A DNA stretch of 64,000 nucleotides from Protula sp. h YS-2021 (GCA_949752745.1 OX457029.1:44068500-44132499), one strand, 5' to 3'; counted from the first letter of the stretch, positions 35,721 through 50,767 are shown. A program made the numbers and translations. Notes: generated by a model not told the origin, from the sequence alone.

Positions 35721-38700
35721 TATTATTATTATTATTAACATTATTATTGAATGACAACACATTTCCATCTAAGACCATAAAGTATAGGATTAATAATCAG
35801 AAACTCATACCAGACTCCGTCTGCAGTGGTGGTTTGGTCATTTACTCAGAAGTCCTGCATACACATGTAATGATTTAGACCCTACACCCAGACATTTAGG
35901 TTTTGAAAGTGAACCTATGAAAATCAATGTGTCAACCCATCAGAATAAAGTACTTTGGGTGCTTTATTTTTATATATATCAATATCCTTCATTTTATAAA
36001 TAAAGCAGTCTCGACCATTAATACATTTCCCCCTTTTTAGTGGACTGGTGGTTTTGTTATCCATTTTCTTAAGGAGTCCAATCTGCCTAAATTTACTTAT
36101 ATCCCATTCTTGTCACAGCTTATTTCTTTATATGACCCAAGTAACATCAAAGGCTAATTCTGCCAGGATAAAAGATAGTTAGTTCAAAATAAATAAATAA
36201 ATAAATATACGTCTTTAATAAAAAGAGTCCTTTTTTCCGAAAGAATCGGCGAAGCCAAACGCTGTTTTTGTGATCGCTCTGATTGTTTATTCTTTATGGG
36301 TTCTTTATGAGTTAGAATGTATCACAGTCAATAATGACAGGTAGTTAAGTGGTGTTTTTATCTGATTATAATGCATTCAAATGCGACTTTGCTAAAGCTT
36401 ACCTTATCAACATTAAGCAAAGAAGACAGTATTGTGCAGTTTACAAGGGAATCGGACGTTTGTCATTTGAAAGATTATATTTATCGTAACAATGCATTTA
36501 CACACGTTAAAAGCTACAAAAATCTATTATACATGAATAGAGATTATGCCAAAGTGAAGCAACGTACCACAGTTCACTGATACCTGCTCATTGCAGTTCA
36601 TTAATACAAGGCAGTGTCCTCATTTAAACTACTTCAAATAACGTTCACTAGAAATTTACTCAACAATACGGAAAATTTTCGTCTTGTCGCGTTAATCTTG
36701 AAAGAAAAGATCGGCATTCCTACACAGATAATATATTTATTTTTATTTAAAAATATCTGTATTCACTAAATAGTTCAACTTGTAAAGTCGAAGCTTTGTT
36801 TTGGATAGCTACACTTTGGCAGAAAAAAATTTTTTATTGACCTACTTTTTATATTAAAGGATAACATAACTCTCTGCTAGTTAACCTATGGACCGATAAT
36901 ACCAACTCTACGGCAAAGTATTTTACAATTCTAGAGAATGAGTGACTAAAAAGGCGGATGTTAATCTGACACATGTAGGAAGTAGTGGAGGTCTAATTAA
37001 GTTTTGCCTTCCTTTGCAATACATATTCCTTTGCCCCCTATGATGGTGCATTGGCTTAGGTCGTGGATGGCTTTTGGTATAAGGCATCAATCAAATATGT
37101 TTTTTTTCACGAACCTCGATGTTACGATCAAAAATCATTATTCAGCCATGGAATTTTTATGAATTATGTACATAATCACGTAAGTTAATCCCTGTGCAAC
37201 GGAAATAAATGACTAATTTCTTCAATTAAAGGCCACGTAAAAATGCAAAGAATAAACAGGATTAGCATTCCGTATACACCAGAAATTTTATTAAAATCTA
37301 CTGATCAGGATGCATCCATGAAAAAGAACGAGGCCGCATGCAAAAGGAAACATATCACTAGCACAGATCGTTGAAGGCACTTTCTAGTGGTCTCCTATTT
37401 AAAGAAATAAGATCTTTAGTTGTCACTTGTCGTCACTTGTTCCGTTTTCAGGCATCGGCTAGGGCCAGGAAAATAAACCTTTCACGTATATAGTGGACAG
37501 GGGATCAAGAACTGCTCAGCTATTCCGTTATCACCAGCGTGTTATGACGTCAAGAAATTGACAGCTTCAGAGCAAAACACGTAATGAGACTACTTGCTTG
37601 CAGATATTATGTCTGTGACCTACTTTTTGACCCATTTTTAATTTTAGTGTTTAGTTGGCATGATAAAAAATATAATTCTAAAATACCCTGGCACCTGTAT
37701 CACGCTAAAGAAACACGAGCACAGCTACCTGACCGTTAGTACCCTGTATAACCTTTCACGTCATAACCACAGTGTTTAATACTTCAGTAACAAATGCATT
37801 GACCACAAGACCACTGGGTTAATTCAAAGTACAATGAATCGGGGTTAAATTGTCTGTGGCTCTCTGTTGAAAAAGGTTTTGAACGAGAGTGTAAAGTAAT
37901 TATTTTAATTCATAATTTAATCAAGATTAATTTCCACATTTAATCATTATGATTACAAATTAATGTGGTTAAGTTCACCACACATACCACAGGCTTTAGC
38001 ATCGGTTGTGGGTTCTGTCGACGGTCCGCCTGTCTGTAAACTTTGAAGAAATTCCACTTCCCCTAGAGCTTTTGTCATGCTGAGGTAAAACTTTGTGGAT
38101 AGACGGCCCACTCAGGTGAAGGGGGTATGCTATTGATTTATTTCGACGATTTGCCCATTTTGCGAATCCGAAACTTTTTGTGCTAAAATCATGCTTCCTT
38201 CTACTAAAAAGTAAAGCAACTTTTTCCATCTAACATTTATTCATGGAACTGGTACGGTGATATTACTTTTGTCAAACTTTTATACGAAATATCATATTTT
38301 AAGTGTTCATGATAGTGATACCAAGTGTACATTTCGCTACCGTCTGTAGCGAAATCGGTCTAGTTTGCATTAAGTTCAATATTGTAAAAGACTATTTCTG
38401 CAAATACAAATGAATCACTTGACATAAAAACAAAATAAAAAATACTGACCTTATATGTTTTAGCGACTCGTCATAAAACATAGTTTTTGAAGTAATCACG
38501 GCAACTGCTCATTTATAAGTCGCATAGGTGCAAAAAAGCCAGTTTAAGAATCTGTCTATCAAAGGTCATGCAAGTTTCATTAGCTTCAACTAATAGACGT
38601 GTAAGGTCGTACCTATTTTACTCAGCATGTAAACAGTTAATCCAGTGCAATACCGCAGCAAGCATGACTTTGCTCATCGCTAAGGGTCTGAATTATCTAA

Positions 38701-41700
38701 CTTAGTTGATAGAGGATTATCGTGTAGAAGAAATATGTGATATACCTCACAGACAAATATTTTTATCCCCAGCATTTCAATACACTCCTCTGACCTGGCG
38801 TAGCTTTTTGCATATATTTCAGAGACATTTCATTTTGACACTTGTGAAACAACGTGCGGCTGTTAAAGCTAAACAAATTAAACATCTGAACAACTGTTTT
38901 CAAATATTTTAAGGAATTATCTAACTTCTCTATGTTTCATGCACATCTAAACCAAATTAGTTTTTACAATAGCAAAGCAAAAAGTTGCTACACATATGAT
39001 TCTTGCATACGTCAGATTCTGTAAAACGTCATCAAATTGTGATATAGAACTTTTGTACACATTTTCTGAAAATGTATGTAATTCAGTGCATAATATAGTA
39101 CACTCCTGGAATGATGTAACGCTAATTAGTAGCTTTGTTGTTCTATAATCAAAGGAACTCATACCCTGGGATTTCTTCGAAGTTATTTTTATCTTCTTGT
39201 TGGATCATTTCCCCATTACCTCTTTCATTTTTCCTTTTTTGCTTATACATTTATCAATGTGGAGAACAGGAATGTAAGAGCGGATCTGTTTTTATTACTA
39301 CAAACAATAAACTGAAACTAATATACAGTTCAACAACTTGAAACTGATGTTAACACGGCTAATATTCTAAAAACACAAATGGTATATTATATGTACAGCA
39401 ATTCAACTATTTCGTAATTATAATTATAAATGTAAATTATAAATATAAGACACCTTGAATCTATAAATTTATAAATTGGAAACAGTTGGTTGACAGTTAA
39501 CAAGTTATACATTAGACAGTGGTTTAAAGATAAAGCCTACATTTCTTAATTCAAAAGGATATGGTGTATCTGTTAAGTGAATAAAATGTGTTATTTACAT
39601 TATTGATTATTATGTAATAATAATCAATAATCAATAAAATGATGTATACAGTGATGCTTTTGGCAAGAAGCACTGGCTAAATCTGCTGGCGAAAAAATGT
39701 CTGCGTATAACATTTATTTGTTTGTTCGGCAACTTACGTTAGGTAAGTATATTCATGCACATAGACGGAATAACATATATAAGCAAGAGAAAACATTTGT
39801 TTGTACAAATTCAGACTTACTGGGAACAAATTGAAAGTATATGGCCATTTTCTTTATTCTTTTAGTTTTATTTCTTTTAGGTATTACAGCCTTGCTTCAC
39901 TTGTATAGATTCTTACATACAAGCCCCTTTAGGCTGCCTTGACTATGGTGTAGTGACTTCACTGTAGTTGATTGTCTTTATTTACACAGCTTTTTCATAT
40001 TGTATGACCACGTTTTATTGCAACATCACTTGCACTGTATTGTGTATTTTTATCAAGCAGTTTATTGATGTCTTTTTCTATATATACCTAAAACGTTCCT
40101 TAAAATTTTGACATCCTACAAATCACTTATATTATGTGGGTCACTTAGAGTAACTGAAATGTCAGTGCCTGACATATAGCCAAATTATTCAGGAAAAAGA
40201 CATATGTAATACAACATACCAATTCTGTTGTGGTTAGCATTTTTTGCCATATCAATACCATTATTTGGAATTTTGATAAATCGCCAGCGTGGTGGTAGGC
40301 AGCATGGGTAGTTTGACACCAAGGTACAATCTGTACAAAGTGTAACAGTTTACCATAAATCCTGTTCAAAACAATGCCGTTTCTAAGAGAATGTTTCGAT
40401 TCTTTACCGTTAATACGTTTGTTGCAAAGGAAATCAGGTATAGTTTGACGGCTAAGTATGGCTGTCAGATATACATTATTAAAATTAGTAGAACTATAGA
40501 GTGGGCTAGAATCTTCAGAAGTGTGCTAACTACACTCATCTTCTGGCTAATTAAAAATTTTCCTAAGCATTAAATACGATGAAAATAGACAGCACTGTAA
40601 AAATTAGGACAAAAGGAGCAATTTGCTGTTTCCATTTATAGCAGACACCACTTATCTGAAATAATAAATATTGATCGACTACCCTCACGCGATTTGGTGT
40701 GATCTTTTCGACATCCATAGCATAGTTCTATGGCTTACATATGAAATATATTGAATAAAGACTAGTCATCTCTATTCATTTTGAATTATTTAGTTTGTGT
40801 TACGTACCACTTTGTTTACCATGTTGTTACGTGAATGTTTTATGGCTAAATGTGATTGGACGAGTGGCTGTTCTGTTCAGCGTGGTAATAATACTATGAT
40901 TAATAGCTAATAAATGAATAAGTAATGATGACATTATGTGGGTCAGCAAACCTCTTCCAACCAAAAACAAAACTCACAAAATTAATCCAATCCCGACCCC
41001 TATAAATTGTTTAAGAACCATATCATTAAAAGACCCTGGATGGAACTTTACTGGGAAAATCTCTTGTACTCGAAATCTATTTATTTGTATCTTTCTTTTC
41101 TAGTTTTTTTTTATTCCCGTCCTTAACTGAGAAATGATGAATTCGGTTGACTGCCCTGTTTTGGCACTCCTCCACTGCTGGATAGAGACACATTGGTGAT
41201 GGCCTTTAATCAGTGCATGGTGTTTATATGTCGCGCTGGCCCTCATTAATAACGCACTTCTCCAGTGATGTTGGCACATGGTCGAATTTGCCAGTCTAGA
41301 GGCTGAACTCAACATGTCCGAACTTTTCCAAATCCCACTGAAACAGAAATCCATTTCAAATTCTGTCCCTTTCGGTATTGGTGTGACAATTAGCACCTTC
41401 CACGGTCATCTTTTGGGCCTTTGTTTTTCTGCCACAACATAGCTCATTCCATGCTAGTCGCACGGTCTCAACTCGATCTCGGTGCTGGTTCGAGCGTATG
41501 GTGACGGTTTACACAAATCAGCTTAAGCATGTATAAAAATGGTATGTTGCGTTCGTAAATTTAATCATGCTTTTTATTTTGATATCGACAGAGTTTTTTA
41601 CATCAGCGGTAGTGGTTTGTGTGACACTTGATGCCAAGTATATGGATATTTTAGATTTTTCTTTGACTGTATATTTTTGTGAGGAGGGGGTGGGGGTGGG

Positions 41701-44279
41701 GAGTGGGGGTGAAGATGAGAGGGGGGCAGGGCGAGTTAATCGTTGTAACAAACATGCCATGCAACAGGTATAAGCAGTTTTGCGTGACATCTTTTTAGCG
41801 TGTTCTTGTGTGTATTTGAGGCATACTTTATAACCGCCCATGACAAACATCTTCCTCCTTTTGCGTGACGTACAACAGTCTTGTTGAGCTCTAGCATCAA
41901 GTCACCGCCCATATGAGTTTCGGGGTCTTCGAGGATTCCTCTCCTTTTCCCTATAGAAAACACCAAATCTCGTGTCTAGCCAAAGAGTCTTAAGGAACTT
42001 TGAACTTTACTATAAAGGCGGGGAAATTTCAGGATAACTTGTTATTTAGTAGCGACCAAATCACGTAACTGATGGAAATTTTTATAGGGTGACGTATTCA
42101 ACGGCTATTTGTAACATCTGCAGACTGATGTGTGCACGATGTCGACACAATTGTACACGCTGCAAAAATTCCGGCATTGACAAAACCTTTATCAATTCAA
42201 CCTCTGCTTGAGTTCAAACATAGTTTTCTGAGAAAACTGGGACAGTTGCCTCATCTAAAGTGTATCATTATATAAAATCATGAACTACTATTATACAGTG
42301 GGTACGAGCATACTCTGAATACAGGTCCAGAAGTGGAGAGGCTCAGAAAGTGCCTCTTAGATACAGACCGATTTGAGTCTTGTTGATTGCGGAGCCAAGC
42401 TCTGATGCCAGCAGCACCAGACTATCTACGCTCAAAATGAATGTGCACTTGATGGAATACGCGTATTTGCTAAGTGGTTCATTAGTTGTCAATTACGTTA
42501 AGGCGGGTTCTTGATTAAACGCACAACACTTCTTTTACATAACGATCTTGTTTATGTTTTTGGTTTATAAATTACAGCCTTTTAAATTGGATCCAAAGAG
42601 GATGCTATGGCCAAGGAAAACGAATGTAAATAAGAATATTTCAGTTTGCAAATGGATAAGCAATCTTTTGAAAGCGCAGGAGGGTGTGTAAAGAGCTATA
42701 GTGGCATCGATTTAGCTTTAAAAAGCAAATTATTTAACAGGAGGATAATTTTCTAATTAGTAAGCCAATGAGATTTGTTTCAATGTGCTTATTAACAATG
42801 AGCCACAATATGGTAGTTCTTGGACCAACTCATAGAATTTTAGAACGAATGCAAAGCGATCATGGATTACTATTTGATTTACATCACAATGGTAAGTTGA
42901 TCCTTAACTGTGATAAGCCGCATAGCTTCAATATTCTTTTTTTTTTTTTGTTATGAGCCAGTTATGGGCGTACAAGAACTACCACGCATATTGTTACACT
43001 GTATTTTTTAAATAACGTCTTTTATTTACGAAGTGGTTATTCGCACCGCAAGATTTTAACTGAATATCTAGCTCAATTTCAACTCATTTGCATAAAAACG
43101 CATGTATCCAAAGCCTTAGTGCAAATAGTCTTTTCCAATTTTGAGTATCACAGGATCGTTGGAATATGTTTTAGAGGTGTTTTATTTATTTTTTGTGACC
43201 GAAAAAAATTAAAAAATAATACTTAGTTGAAAATCAAATTAATAATTTAAAGAATTCTAGATTTTCTAAGACTGAATTTTTCTGTGTGTTCTTGTGAGTG
43301 TTGTATGTTTTTGTTATTTCACTGTGACTAAGAGAATATAGGGTGAAACTATGTAAACAGCAATATCTGGTTTGAATTTACATGACAAAGACGTAATTAA
43401 AAGATCAATGTTTTTATGCTGATTTCCAATGCTAGAAAGCAGTAGAGACTGGAATGGTGTTTGAGCGCTTAAAGTGCACTGGCTCTATACCCCCAGCCAA
43501 GTCAAGACTCCATTGACCCAATGCACTTCCCGTCGTTGAGTGCTAATTTTGGTTAATGGTTTCGTGAAAAGACAGATCCAGATTAATCAAGATCTTATAG
43601 TCTGTCTTGTTCATTTGGGGTTAACAAGTATTTAATGTGCAATGTGCATTTTTATGTTATATATAGCTGTTTTAAACATATGACAATGGCTCACTCCAGC
43701 ATTTTGAGATACAGCAACCTGGAAAACTGAACGTTAAATGTAAAATATCCCATTTCCGCCGAATGTAGACGTTTATTTACATACTGCATATTAGTCTTGT
43801 GTCAAAGTATTTGTATTTACGAAAGAAATGTGGCTCCACATTTATTTATTTTATTCATTTATTTATTTTTTTTGGTTCGCGATAAACGTTGATTCGAAAT
43901 CTGCATGCAAACACAGAGGTTCTACGATGGGAGGAAATAAACATCGATTCATTCGTGGAGAACTCTAGTGCCAAATCAGTTTAATCAACCGTCAAGTTCA
44001 ACATAGACACTGGAATGTTTCTTTTAAAAAACAACTAAAAGTACATTTTTACTGGTTGAAAATTGCTATATAATCAATGAGCGTAAGCCAATAAGAATAA
44101 AACTCATTTTTTCCACATAAAAACAAATCCGAATCCGTAAAAGGCGATGACTAGAAACCAAGCGGTTCATGTTATGTCATGTACAGTGGATTTGAAGACC
44201 TCTCTGTAGGATTAAACTGCTCTTTTATAACTCTCACAACGTTACTGTATTTTGTATTGAATGCCGGTTTTCACATTTT
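35721..44279. other. 8.5 kb without a recognisable gene
   Basis: AT-rich throughout. Only short open frames (mostly under 110 codons) occur and none matches a known family. Small landmarks: (ATAA)n near 36188, a 26-bp palindromic ATTGATTATTAT/ATAATAATCAAT stem at about 39602-39627, and a G-rich patch at 41680-41730. No RNA gene was seen. Confidence 0.5.
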
Positions 44280-44329
44280 CAGCGAATTTTAGAGACCATT
44301 AATTATTTAAAGAGCGCTGAAATTAAATT

Positions 44330-44910
44330 TTAACTAGAACCGTATTTCGCAAGCGAAATCTTCAACACTTGACAAACATTAAAAGTTAAAAAATATTTCT
44401 TTGAACTTCTTATTATTTCTTGAACAACATGGAATTCTTTTTACAAGCCACATAGTCTGTAATACAACTAAGTAGAGAGTTTATGGCGCAGCACGTATGC
44501 CGCTTTTTACGTTCAGCTGCTTGGTTATGCTGGCTCAACGGTTTTATCGATTGAACGGACTAGCACTTTTCCCTATGCAGCCAGAGCTTGCGTGACACCC
44601 ATAAGCTGTGCTGTTTTGCTCAACCGTTACTTTTCTTTTAAATGAGCTGTATTCATTTATTCTAAGATCAACTGTGTTCGAATGGCGTTTTAAGCATTAA
44701 AACGACATCGTAGACGAAAAAAGGCGGGATGCACACCCTCAAATAAACTTCTACATAAGTACAAAGTTTTGTGGTCCTAGGGCCTGTAGGTCAGAAAACA
44801 AGCTGAGACAAAAAAAAACAAACTTATTTTTACTGTCAAGAAAAAAAGCACCAACGGCTGCCAGCACAAATTCATATAAGCCTTGACCAAGTCAAAGACT
44901 CGTCAATTGT
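44330..44910 (-). repeat. Diverged copy of repeat family B
   Basis: Shares, in the same order as the minus-strand array at 5182-6470, CTAGAACCGTATTTCGC(A)AGCGAAAT, AACACTTGACAAACATTAAAA, ACTGTCAAGAAAAAAAGCACC and GCACAAATTCATATAAGCCTTG. The middle is strongly altered and the ~105-codon frame is lost. Confidence 0.6.
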
Positions 44911-45057
44911 TAATTTGTAAAATAGAATTTTAGGTGTCAAAAATGGAATTTTAGGTATCAAAAGTGGGAATTTACTTTTTTTCAATATCTTTAATTTAAT
45001 TTAAGACGTCCTCATCGCAGACATCAGAGATCTTTTTATGAATTTGTATTCAAACGA

Positions 45058-47188
45058 TTTGGCGCTGGCATTTTCATACAAGAAAACACTTCAAATGGTT
45101 CAAAGTTTTACTTATAATTTGATAATATAGGTCTCATGTCATATGATGCAAACCAGCCTACATCAGGATCATGAAAGTCCACTTCTTCACCTCCGGAATA
45201 GATTTCAAAGTGCTCTAACGGCATCAGCTTTTATTCCCGGAAGAAACAACCCGCGAATCAGCACAGAGACTGTTTTGCGGCGTCCTCATAAGCGCAACTT
45301 CCGGTCAAATTGTACCAGTGCTGGATAATCATAGACAGCGTCAGTGGGCAAAAAATCAGCCAGAAGGTTGACTGCAACGTCAGAAGTGTCCCCGCAGTGT
45401 CCCCGCATTGTGTCCCCGCATTGTTGGCAGTGGCGAGTTTTGTTTCCTGTTTTCCCAACGATACGTTTAACAGCGCTTGAGAAAAATAGTGTGCCTTAAT
45501 TCAACCAAAATCTGCATGCAGTATCTACGTAATGACAATGGTCCATCCTCTATGGTCCCTATAGGATCCTCGATCGAAGAGTTCGCGTGGGTTCACTTCA
45601 GCCCGAAACGTGCGAAAAAGTACCAGTGCCGATAGTACAATTTGGGCTCATTTTTTCCATCTGCAGATCCATGCACGGATTAATGCCCCATAAACGCGCT
45701 AGTTGCGTGGAAGCGTTACTCAACAGTCTGAATGTATGCAAACCAAAACCTGTACGTAAAATTTTGGAAATGAGTAAGACATTCTGTACTGTTGTGGCAA
45801 CCAAAGTCACTCCTCATTAAGGACGCCATAAGTACACAATAAGCACATTGCTTATTTTTGTGTGATTAATCTTTTCCGCTGATGCTTTTTTAATGTTCTT
45901 AAGTATACAGTGGAACCTCAGTCCGGACAAACCTCGATACATCGGACATCTTACTAAACTGGACAGCTTTTTTCATTCCCGTTTTAATTTCCAAAGACTT
46001 GTGTATTGGCGAAACCTTGGAAAAGCGGACACCTGAATTCCGAATACCGGACAATATTATCAGTCTCAAATTGAGGTTTTGCTGTATAAAAATATTCAAA
46101 ACAATAGACTCTCTTTATAAGGGATGAATATTTATCTTAGGCACCCAGCCTGTTTATCTATTGTATAACATGCCGGCTGGCATATTGCGAGATGTGCCTC
46201 TGTGTTTACCATCACTACTGACAAAAAGTGTCAACAAATAATCCTTAAGCCACTGAGTACCGCACCTGGGGGGGGGGGGGCAAATCGGCATGTACTTCAT
46301 CTCTTGATGCTCGGGCTAATTCTTTGCCCACTATTATCCTTTTGCCATTGGATACTGCACTAGGGGCGGGTGGGGACGACTCGGAATCCACTTAATCCCT
46401 TGATGCTCCAGTGTCACAGCCTTATTCTATAAAGTTAGGCCGCAGAAAATGTTCGCAAAAGATAAACTGAGTTAAAAATACAAATACTCGAAGATACGGA
46501 CAGCTGGAAATAGAGGAAAAATATGGCCGGTCTCACCACTGTCCGGTTTTCCGAGGTTCCACTGTCTCTTCATTTTAGAGCAAGTGAAAAAACTCTCAAT
46601 TTAATTGGGGTTTACCCAACGATTGAGGAAACTGATAAAGCATCATACTGTAATTCTGTTACTCCAGTTCAGGCAGATTCAGTTCTAAGCAGTTACGTGC
46701 GAGAAATGATAGTATTTCTCCAGCACCGGTTTGATAAGCTATAACTGGCTTTTGTGTTACAAAAAGTAAACATAAACAAAGATATTACTGTTGCCAATTA
46801 CAAGTATCAAATAACCATTCAGACGATAAAATAGCATCTATTGAATATATTATAAAAGGCAATGGATTATATAATGCATTGTTGTAAGATTTGGGCAACT
46901 GTTGTAATCTGATTGGCCGATTCACAAGTCAATATTTTCTTCAGTGTTGACCGAAACGCAAATGCCGATGATATTACTCCAGTTATTTGTACCCAAAATG
47001 CCACTTCAGTCATGTAACAAAGAATGCATCGACTTACTTAGAGTCAACATGACGATATTATTGTCCACTTGTTGAACTAAATCTGAACATCTCTTAGTAG
47101 TAAATAATAAGCAGATATTGACTTATTTTAGTCAACATGTAGTGTTATTGGCCAGAAAGATGACCACAACAAAAGTCAACTAAACAAT
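45058..47188 (+). repeat. Duplicated segment, copy 1 (filled)
   Basis: Similar along its length, in direct orientation, to 51227-52759, from TTTGGCGCTGG at the left to AAAGTCAACTAAACAA at the right. Near 46740-46900 the two copies are almost identical. This copy is longer because of a 657-bp insertion at 45908-46564. No recognised gene lies within; the frames at 45258-45458 (minus) and 51433-51633 (minus) are related to each other only through the duplication. Confidence 0.85.
45908..46564. mobile_element. pogo/Tigger-like non-autonomous insertion (657 bp)
   Basis: The left end CAGTGGAACCTCAGTCCGG is inverted at the right end (complement CAGTGGAACCTCGGAAAACC). The left flank ends in TA; the right flank has TC, probably a mutated TA. 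The paralogous site at about 52128-52140 lacks the element, proving the insertion boundaries. An additional inverted end (GAGGTTTTGCTG-TA) lies inside at 46073-46086, delimiting a 177-bp module at the left. There is no transposase frame. Confidence 0.75.
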
Positions 47189-48780
47189 TACGCCCGTGCA
47201 GAAAAAATATACAGGCAAGTTATATGCAACGGAGTTCCTTGGTCATGTTTTGTTGGGGAATAAACCTGGCCCTCGTGAAAATTATTGGAGAATATTTGGT
47301 GGGGCAGATACAATTATTGGAAGGTCCGTTGTGCCCTCTCCTCCATTTATGACTTTGGAGTATCTTTTTTTTTGTAATTTTCCTACAAGCTCTGGATATA
47401 TTTTGCAATTAACTCATTCTTTACAATGGTCTTTTAGTGTCCACTATGTTGTTTGAGCAAATAAACTGCAATTGTGTAACTGTATGCACATAGCTCATCT
47501 TATAGTTTAGATAATTAGATATTTAAAATACAATTTTGTATATCATGTATTACATGATAATATAACTTGAGGCCACAACATGTAAACCCGGTAAATTTAT
47601 TAACTATTGAGTGAATAGCTGAATTGCATTTAAATTTGTGTAGCAATCACGAAGAAAGCAGCGCGTAGTAGTTTTATGGCAAGAACATTTAATATGTGAT
47701 TACTATATGCTTACCATATGCTTACTATATGCACATTTAGTTAAGGAGCTGATGTCACACACAGTTGACGTGTAGTATCCCAGTTTCATAAAATACAAAG
47801 AAAACTAGTTGGTTGACCATGAGCGCAACCAACACATGTTCCAATCTACAACCATTTATTTGATAACATGTTATCAATATACGTTTACCATATGTTCATT
47901 ATATAATTGCTGCATGGTGAATTTTAACACTTAATGTCAAGTATTAAAAGAATGATTACCATATTCGCATGTTTTTCACATTATAAACATGCGTTGATCA
48001 TATAATCGAGTATTTGGTAACACATATCCTTGCCATGTTTGTTAGGGGGTCGTAAAAAGCGAAGATTACTGGTGTCTATTCTTAGCAACACGCATGAAAA
48101 GGTCACGTTATTGCCAAGACTGTTTTACATGCGATATTTTATTGCTTTACCACCGGAGTCGTAAATCCAAGTAACCACCGTTCATCTGTTCTTGATTTAT
48201 TTCATTTACATCACGAGCGTTTCACCTTGACTTTTTTCTAAATCAAAATAGAAGGTAACAGTGTACTTTTTAGCATTTGAAGTCTGGGAGTCTCAGTGCA
48301 TCTGTTCCATTCCCAGGGTCGCATCGGAATTAATCTGGAGTTGAGGTTCTAGGGGTCGTATCTTGAAGCACGTTTTTGTCGTTAATTGTGTGAATGTCTG
48401 GAAGCATTCTGAGATAGTCATCGACTTACTGATATAACCGTTTAAAAAAAAAACCTGAAGCATTTTCCTGACCAATAACATACTAATATCGGTCAAGAAA
48501 AGTGCCCTGGAGTCTGCTGCTGAGATATGAACGCGGTGCGTTGTTATGAGTGCGCCGTGGCTGTCTGTACTTGCTCTTACCTAAGTCAATAAAATGAAAT
48601 AAAAATAAGTAAAGGCGTCAAAATATCCAAAATATGGAATTGTTGTTACAATCTAACAGACATAACTCATTATATTTTTAGATCATGTCTGGAATATTCG
48701 GTTATTAGCTTGTTGATGTTTCTCCGTTTTCAATGCAGAAAAAAATGAACTTTGGATTAAAATCTATTTCACATCATCAA
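47189..48780. other. No recognisable gene
   Basis: AT-rich. ACCATATG/CATATG motifs are scattered through 47690-47900. Nothing coding was supported. Confidence 0.5.
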
Positions 48781-49020
48781 CTAAATAGTAACCATATGTT
48801 GGTACTCGACACATGTTAAATAGTAACCATATGTTGGTACTCGACACATGCTAAATAGTAACCAAATGTTGGAATTCGACACATGTCAAATAGTAATCAT
48901 ATGATGGTACTCGACACATGTTAAATAGTAACCATATGTCGGTACTCGACACATGTTAAAAGGTCACCATATGTTGGTGCTTGACACATGTTAAATAGTA
49001 ACCATATGTTGATTATCAAC
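48781..49020. repeat. 35-bp tandem repeat, about seven copies
   Basis: The unit starts TAAATAGTAACCATATGTTG and continues GTACTCGACACATGT. Copies differ by a few substitutions; the last is partial. Confidence 0.93.
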
Positions 49021-49461
49021 ATATCATTAACTCTGTAACCATGTATGGGGTAACAAACATTTACAACATAATAAAACTACACAAACGTATGGACTGATAA
49101 AAAAAATCTTCCCCTGTAGCACTGGTAGTACGAGCCTGAAAGCCGGTTGTGGCCAGTGTGAAGGCTAAGGGAGGGTTTTAGGATCAGTCCAAAAGCAAGC
49201 GTGGATTTTATTTTTATTTCATGATTTTTCGTACAAAATGTATTATCTTATAAATCACGTAAGTTTGCACTCCTTTGCAATGCATCCTGTTGCGTAGTTA
49301 CTTTCCTATGGTTATGTCAAATACATACTTTCAGTAGTGTGCAGTGTTACGTTTTCGCGCACCTACTCGGCGTATCTTCCTGTCAAAATAATACTGTTTC
49401 CGTTGCACGCATACTGGGAATCATGAAATAAACATGGTAATCGGTCCTTGTATATTCGTCC
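49021..49461. other. No recognisable gene
   Basis: A block at 49115-49230 is weakly similar to 16855-16980. Otherwise plain sequence. Confidence 0.4.
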
Positions 49462-49879
49462 TTTCATTTCAAATACAAAATGGAAAATGAAAAATCGACT
49501 CGATTTTCCATTTTTAATTTAAAACGGAAATTGAAAAGCAAGGAACAGTAATTTCAAATTTCCATATTTCGTCCAAAATGAAAAAAAAATGAAAAATTGG
49601 GTGGCACTGCAGCCGCTGGTAAACGACATAAACAAACACACGTGGTATGATGCAAGATCCGTCGGTTCTGACTCAGAATATGAACATATATCTGTAACTT
49701 GCTGTGTGAGAACTGTGAAAGAAATTCAGATATAAATCATGACCCAATGTTTCTTTTTTCATTTTGGACGAAATATGAAAATTTGATATTTGCTGTTTCT
49801 TGCTTTCCAATTTTCGTTTTTAATTAAAAATGGAAAATGGAAAATCGGGTCGATTTTTCATTTTCCATTTGAAATGAAA
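49462..49879. mobile_element. Foldback MITE with about 130-bp inverted arms
   Basis: The left arm (about 49463-49600) begins TTTCATTTCAAAT and contains TGGAAAATGAAAAATCGACT and ATTTCGTCCAAAATGAAAAA. The right arm (about 49752-49879) is its inverted counterpart. The loop is about 150 bases. Arms are about 80% alike by eye. No coding capacity. Confidence 0.8.
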
Positions 49880-50767
49880 TATTGAAGTGAAGAAATGTGC
49901 ATGGACCGTCACCCCATTTTCGATATATGGCAACCATGCGGATACCACGGATCCCATTTTCTCCATGTGTCAAGCATGCGTTAACCGTGTTGATGCCACA
50001 TGTGTTAGATGTGATTTTACCACACGGTCAACACATGTTTTGCTGAGTTTACCACAGAGTAAAAATGTGAAAACGACATGACCAAATATGACCATATGAA
50101 CACCCTTTGGTGTTAGCCATATAGCTATGGCTCTGATGAAGTTGGTGAAAAGGACTAGACTTCCAGTTGAAGTTGATAATTTTCATTTTAATAAATTTAG
50201 GTTGATAATTTAAGTTGATAATTTTTTCAGTGGTCATAAAGAGCTTTGAAAATTTCCTGCAAAATAAATAAATAAATAAACGAATAAACATAAAATAAAA
50301 AAATAAATAAATAACATAAAACAAGTTTTAATGGTAAATCGTCAGATAATTTGACCCCAAAAGCGAACAGAGAAAATGTAGTTTAGAGACGCCCAGACAA
50401 ACAAACAGCCAGACAGAGGCAATATGTACTGGATGTGTCTGCTACTCAAGCCCGAGTTTCTACTTCCTTTTCACTTCAGGCAAAGTAAATAATACATTTA
50501 GCCGTTTGTCACAGCTCAGGCAATGTTTTTTTTTCTGTCTCTTTCTCTCTCTTTGGCATCGGAGCAAATTTTATTATATATGGTGTTATAAGGATAATCA
50601 TAAGTTTCTGTAGCCAGGGCTTGCGTGTTATTGATTCATGTCTGCTGCGATTCTTAGAGACAACAAAACCATGGGAAAAAATCGTGTAACAGCCCATTTG
50701 ACTGGCCATCCGAAAAGTGTTAAAGATATGCGTAAGGACTTCAAAGTGCATTATCGTTGTTGTGTTG

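Noticed and set aside
35400..35768. 122-codon minus-strand open frame as a gene
   Set aside because: It lies over a decayed LINE; the meaningful RT motifs are in other frames of the same strand.
41100..41396. 98-codon minus-strand frame with several His and Cys
   Set aside because: Spacing does not fit a zinc-finger pattern, and there is no supporting context.
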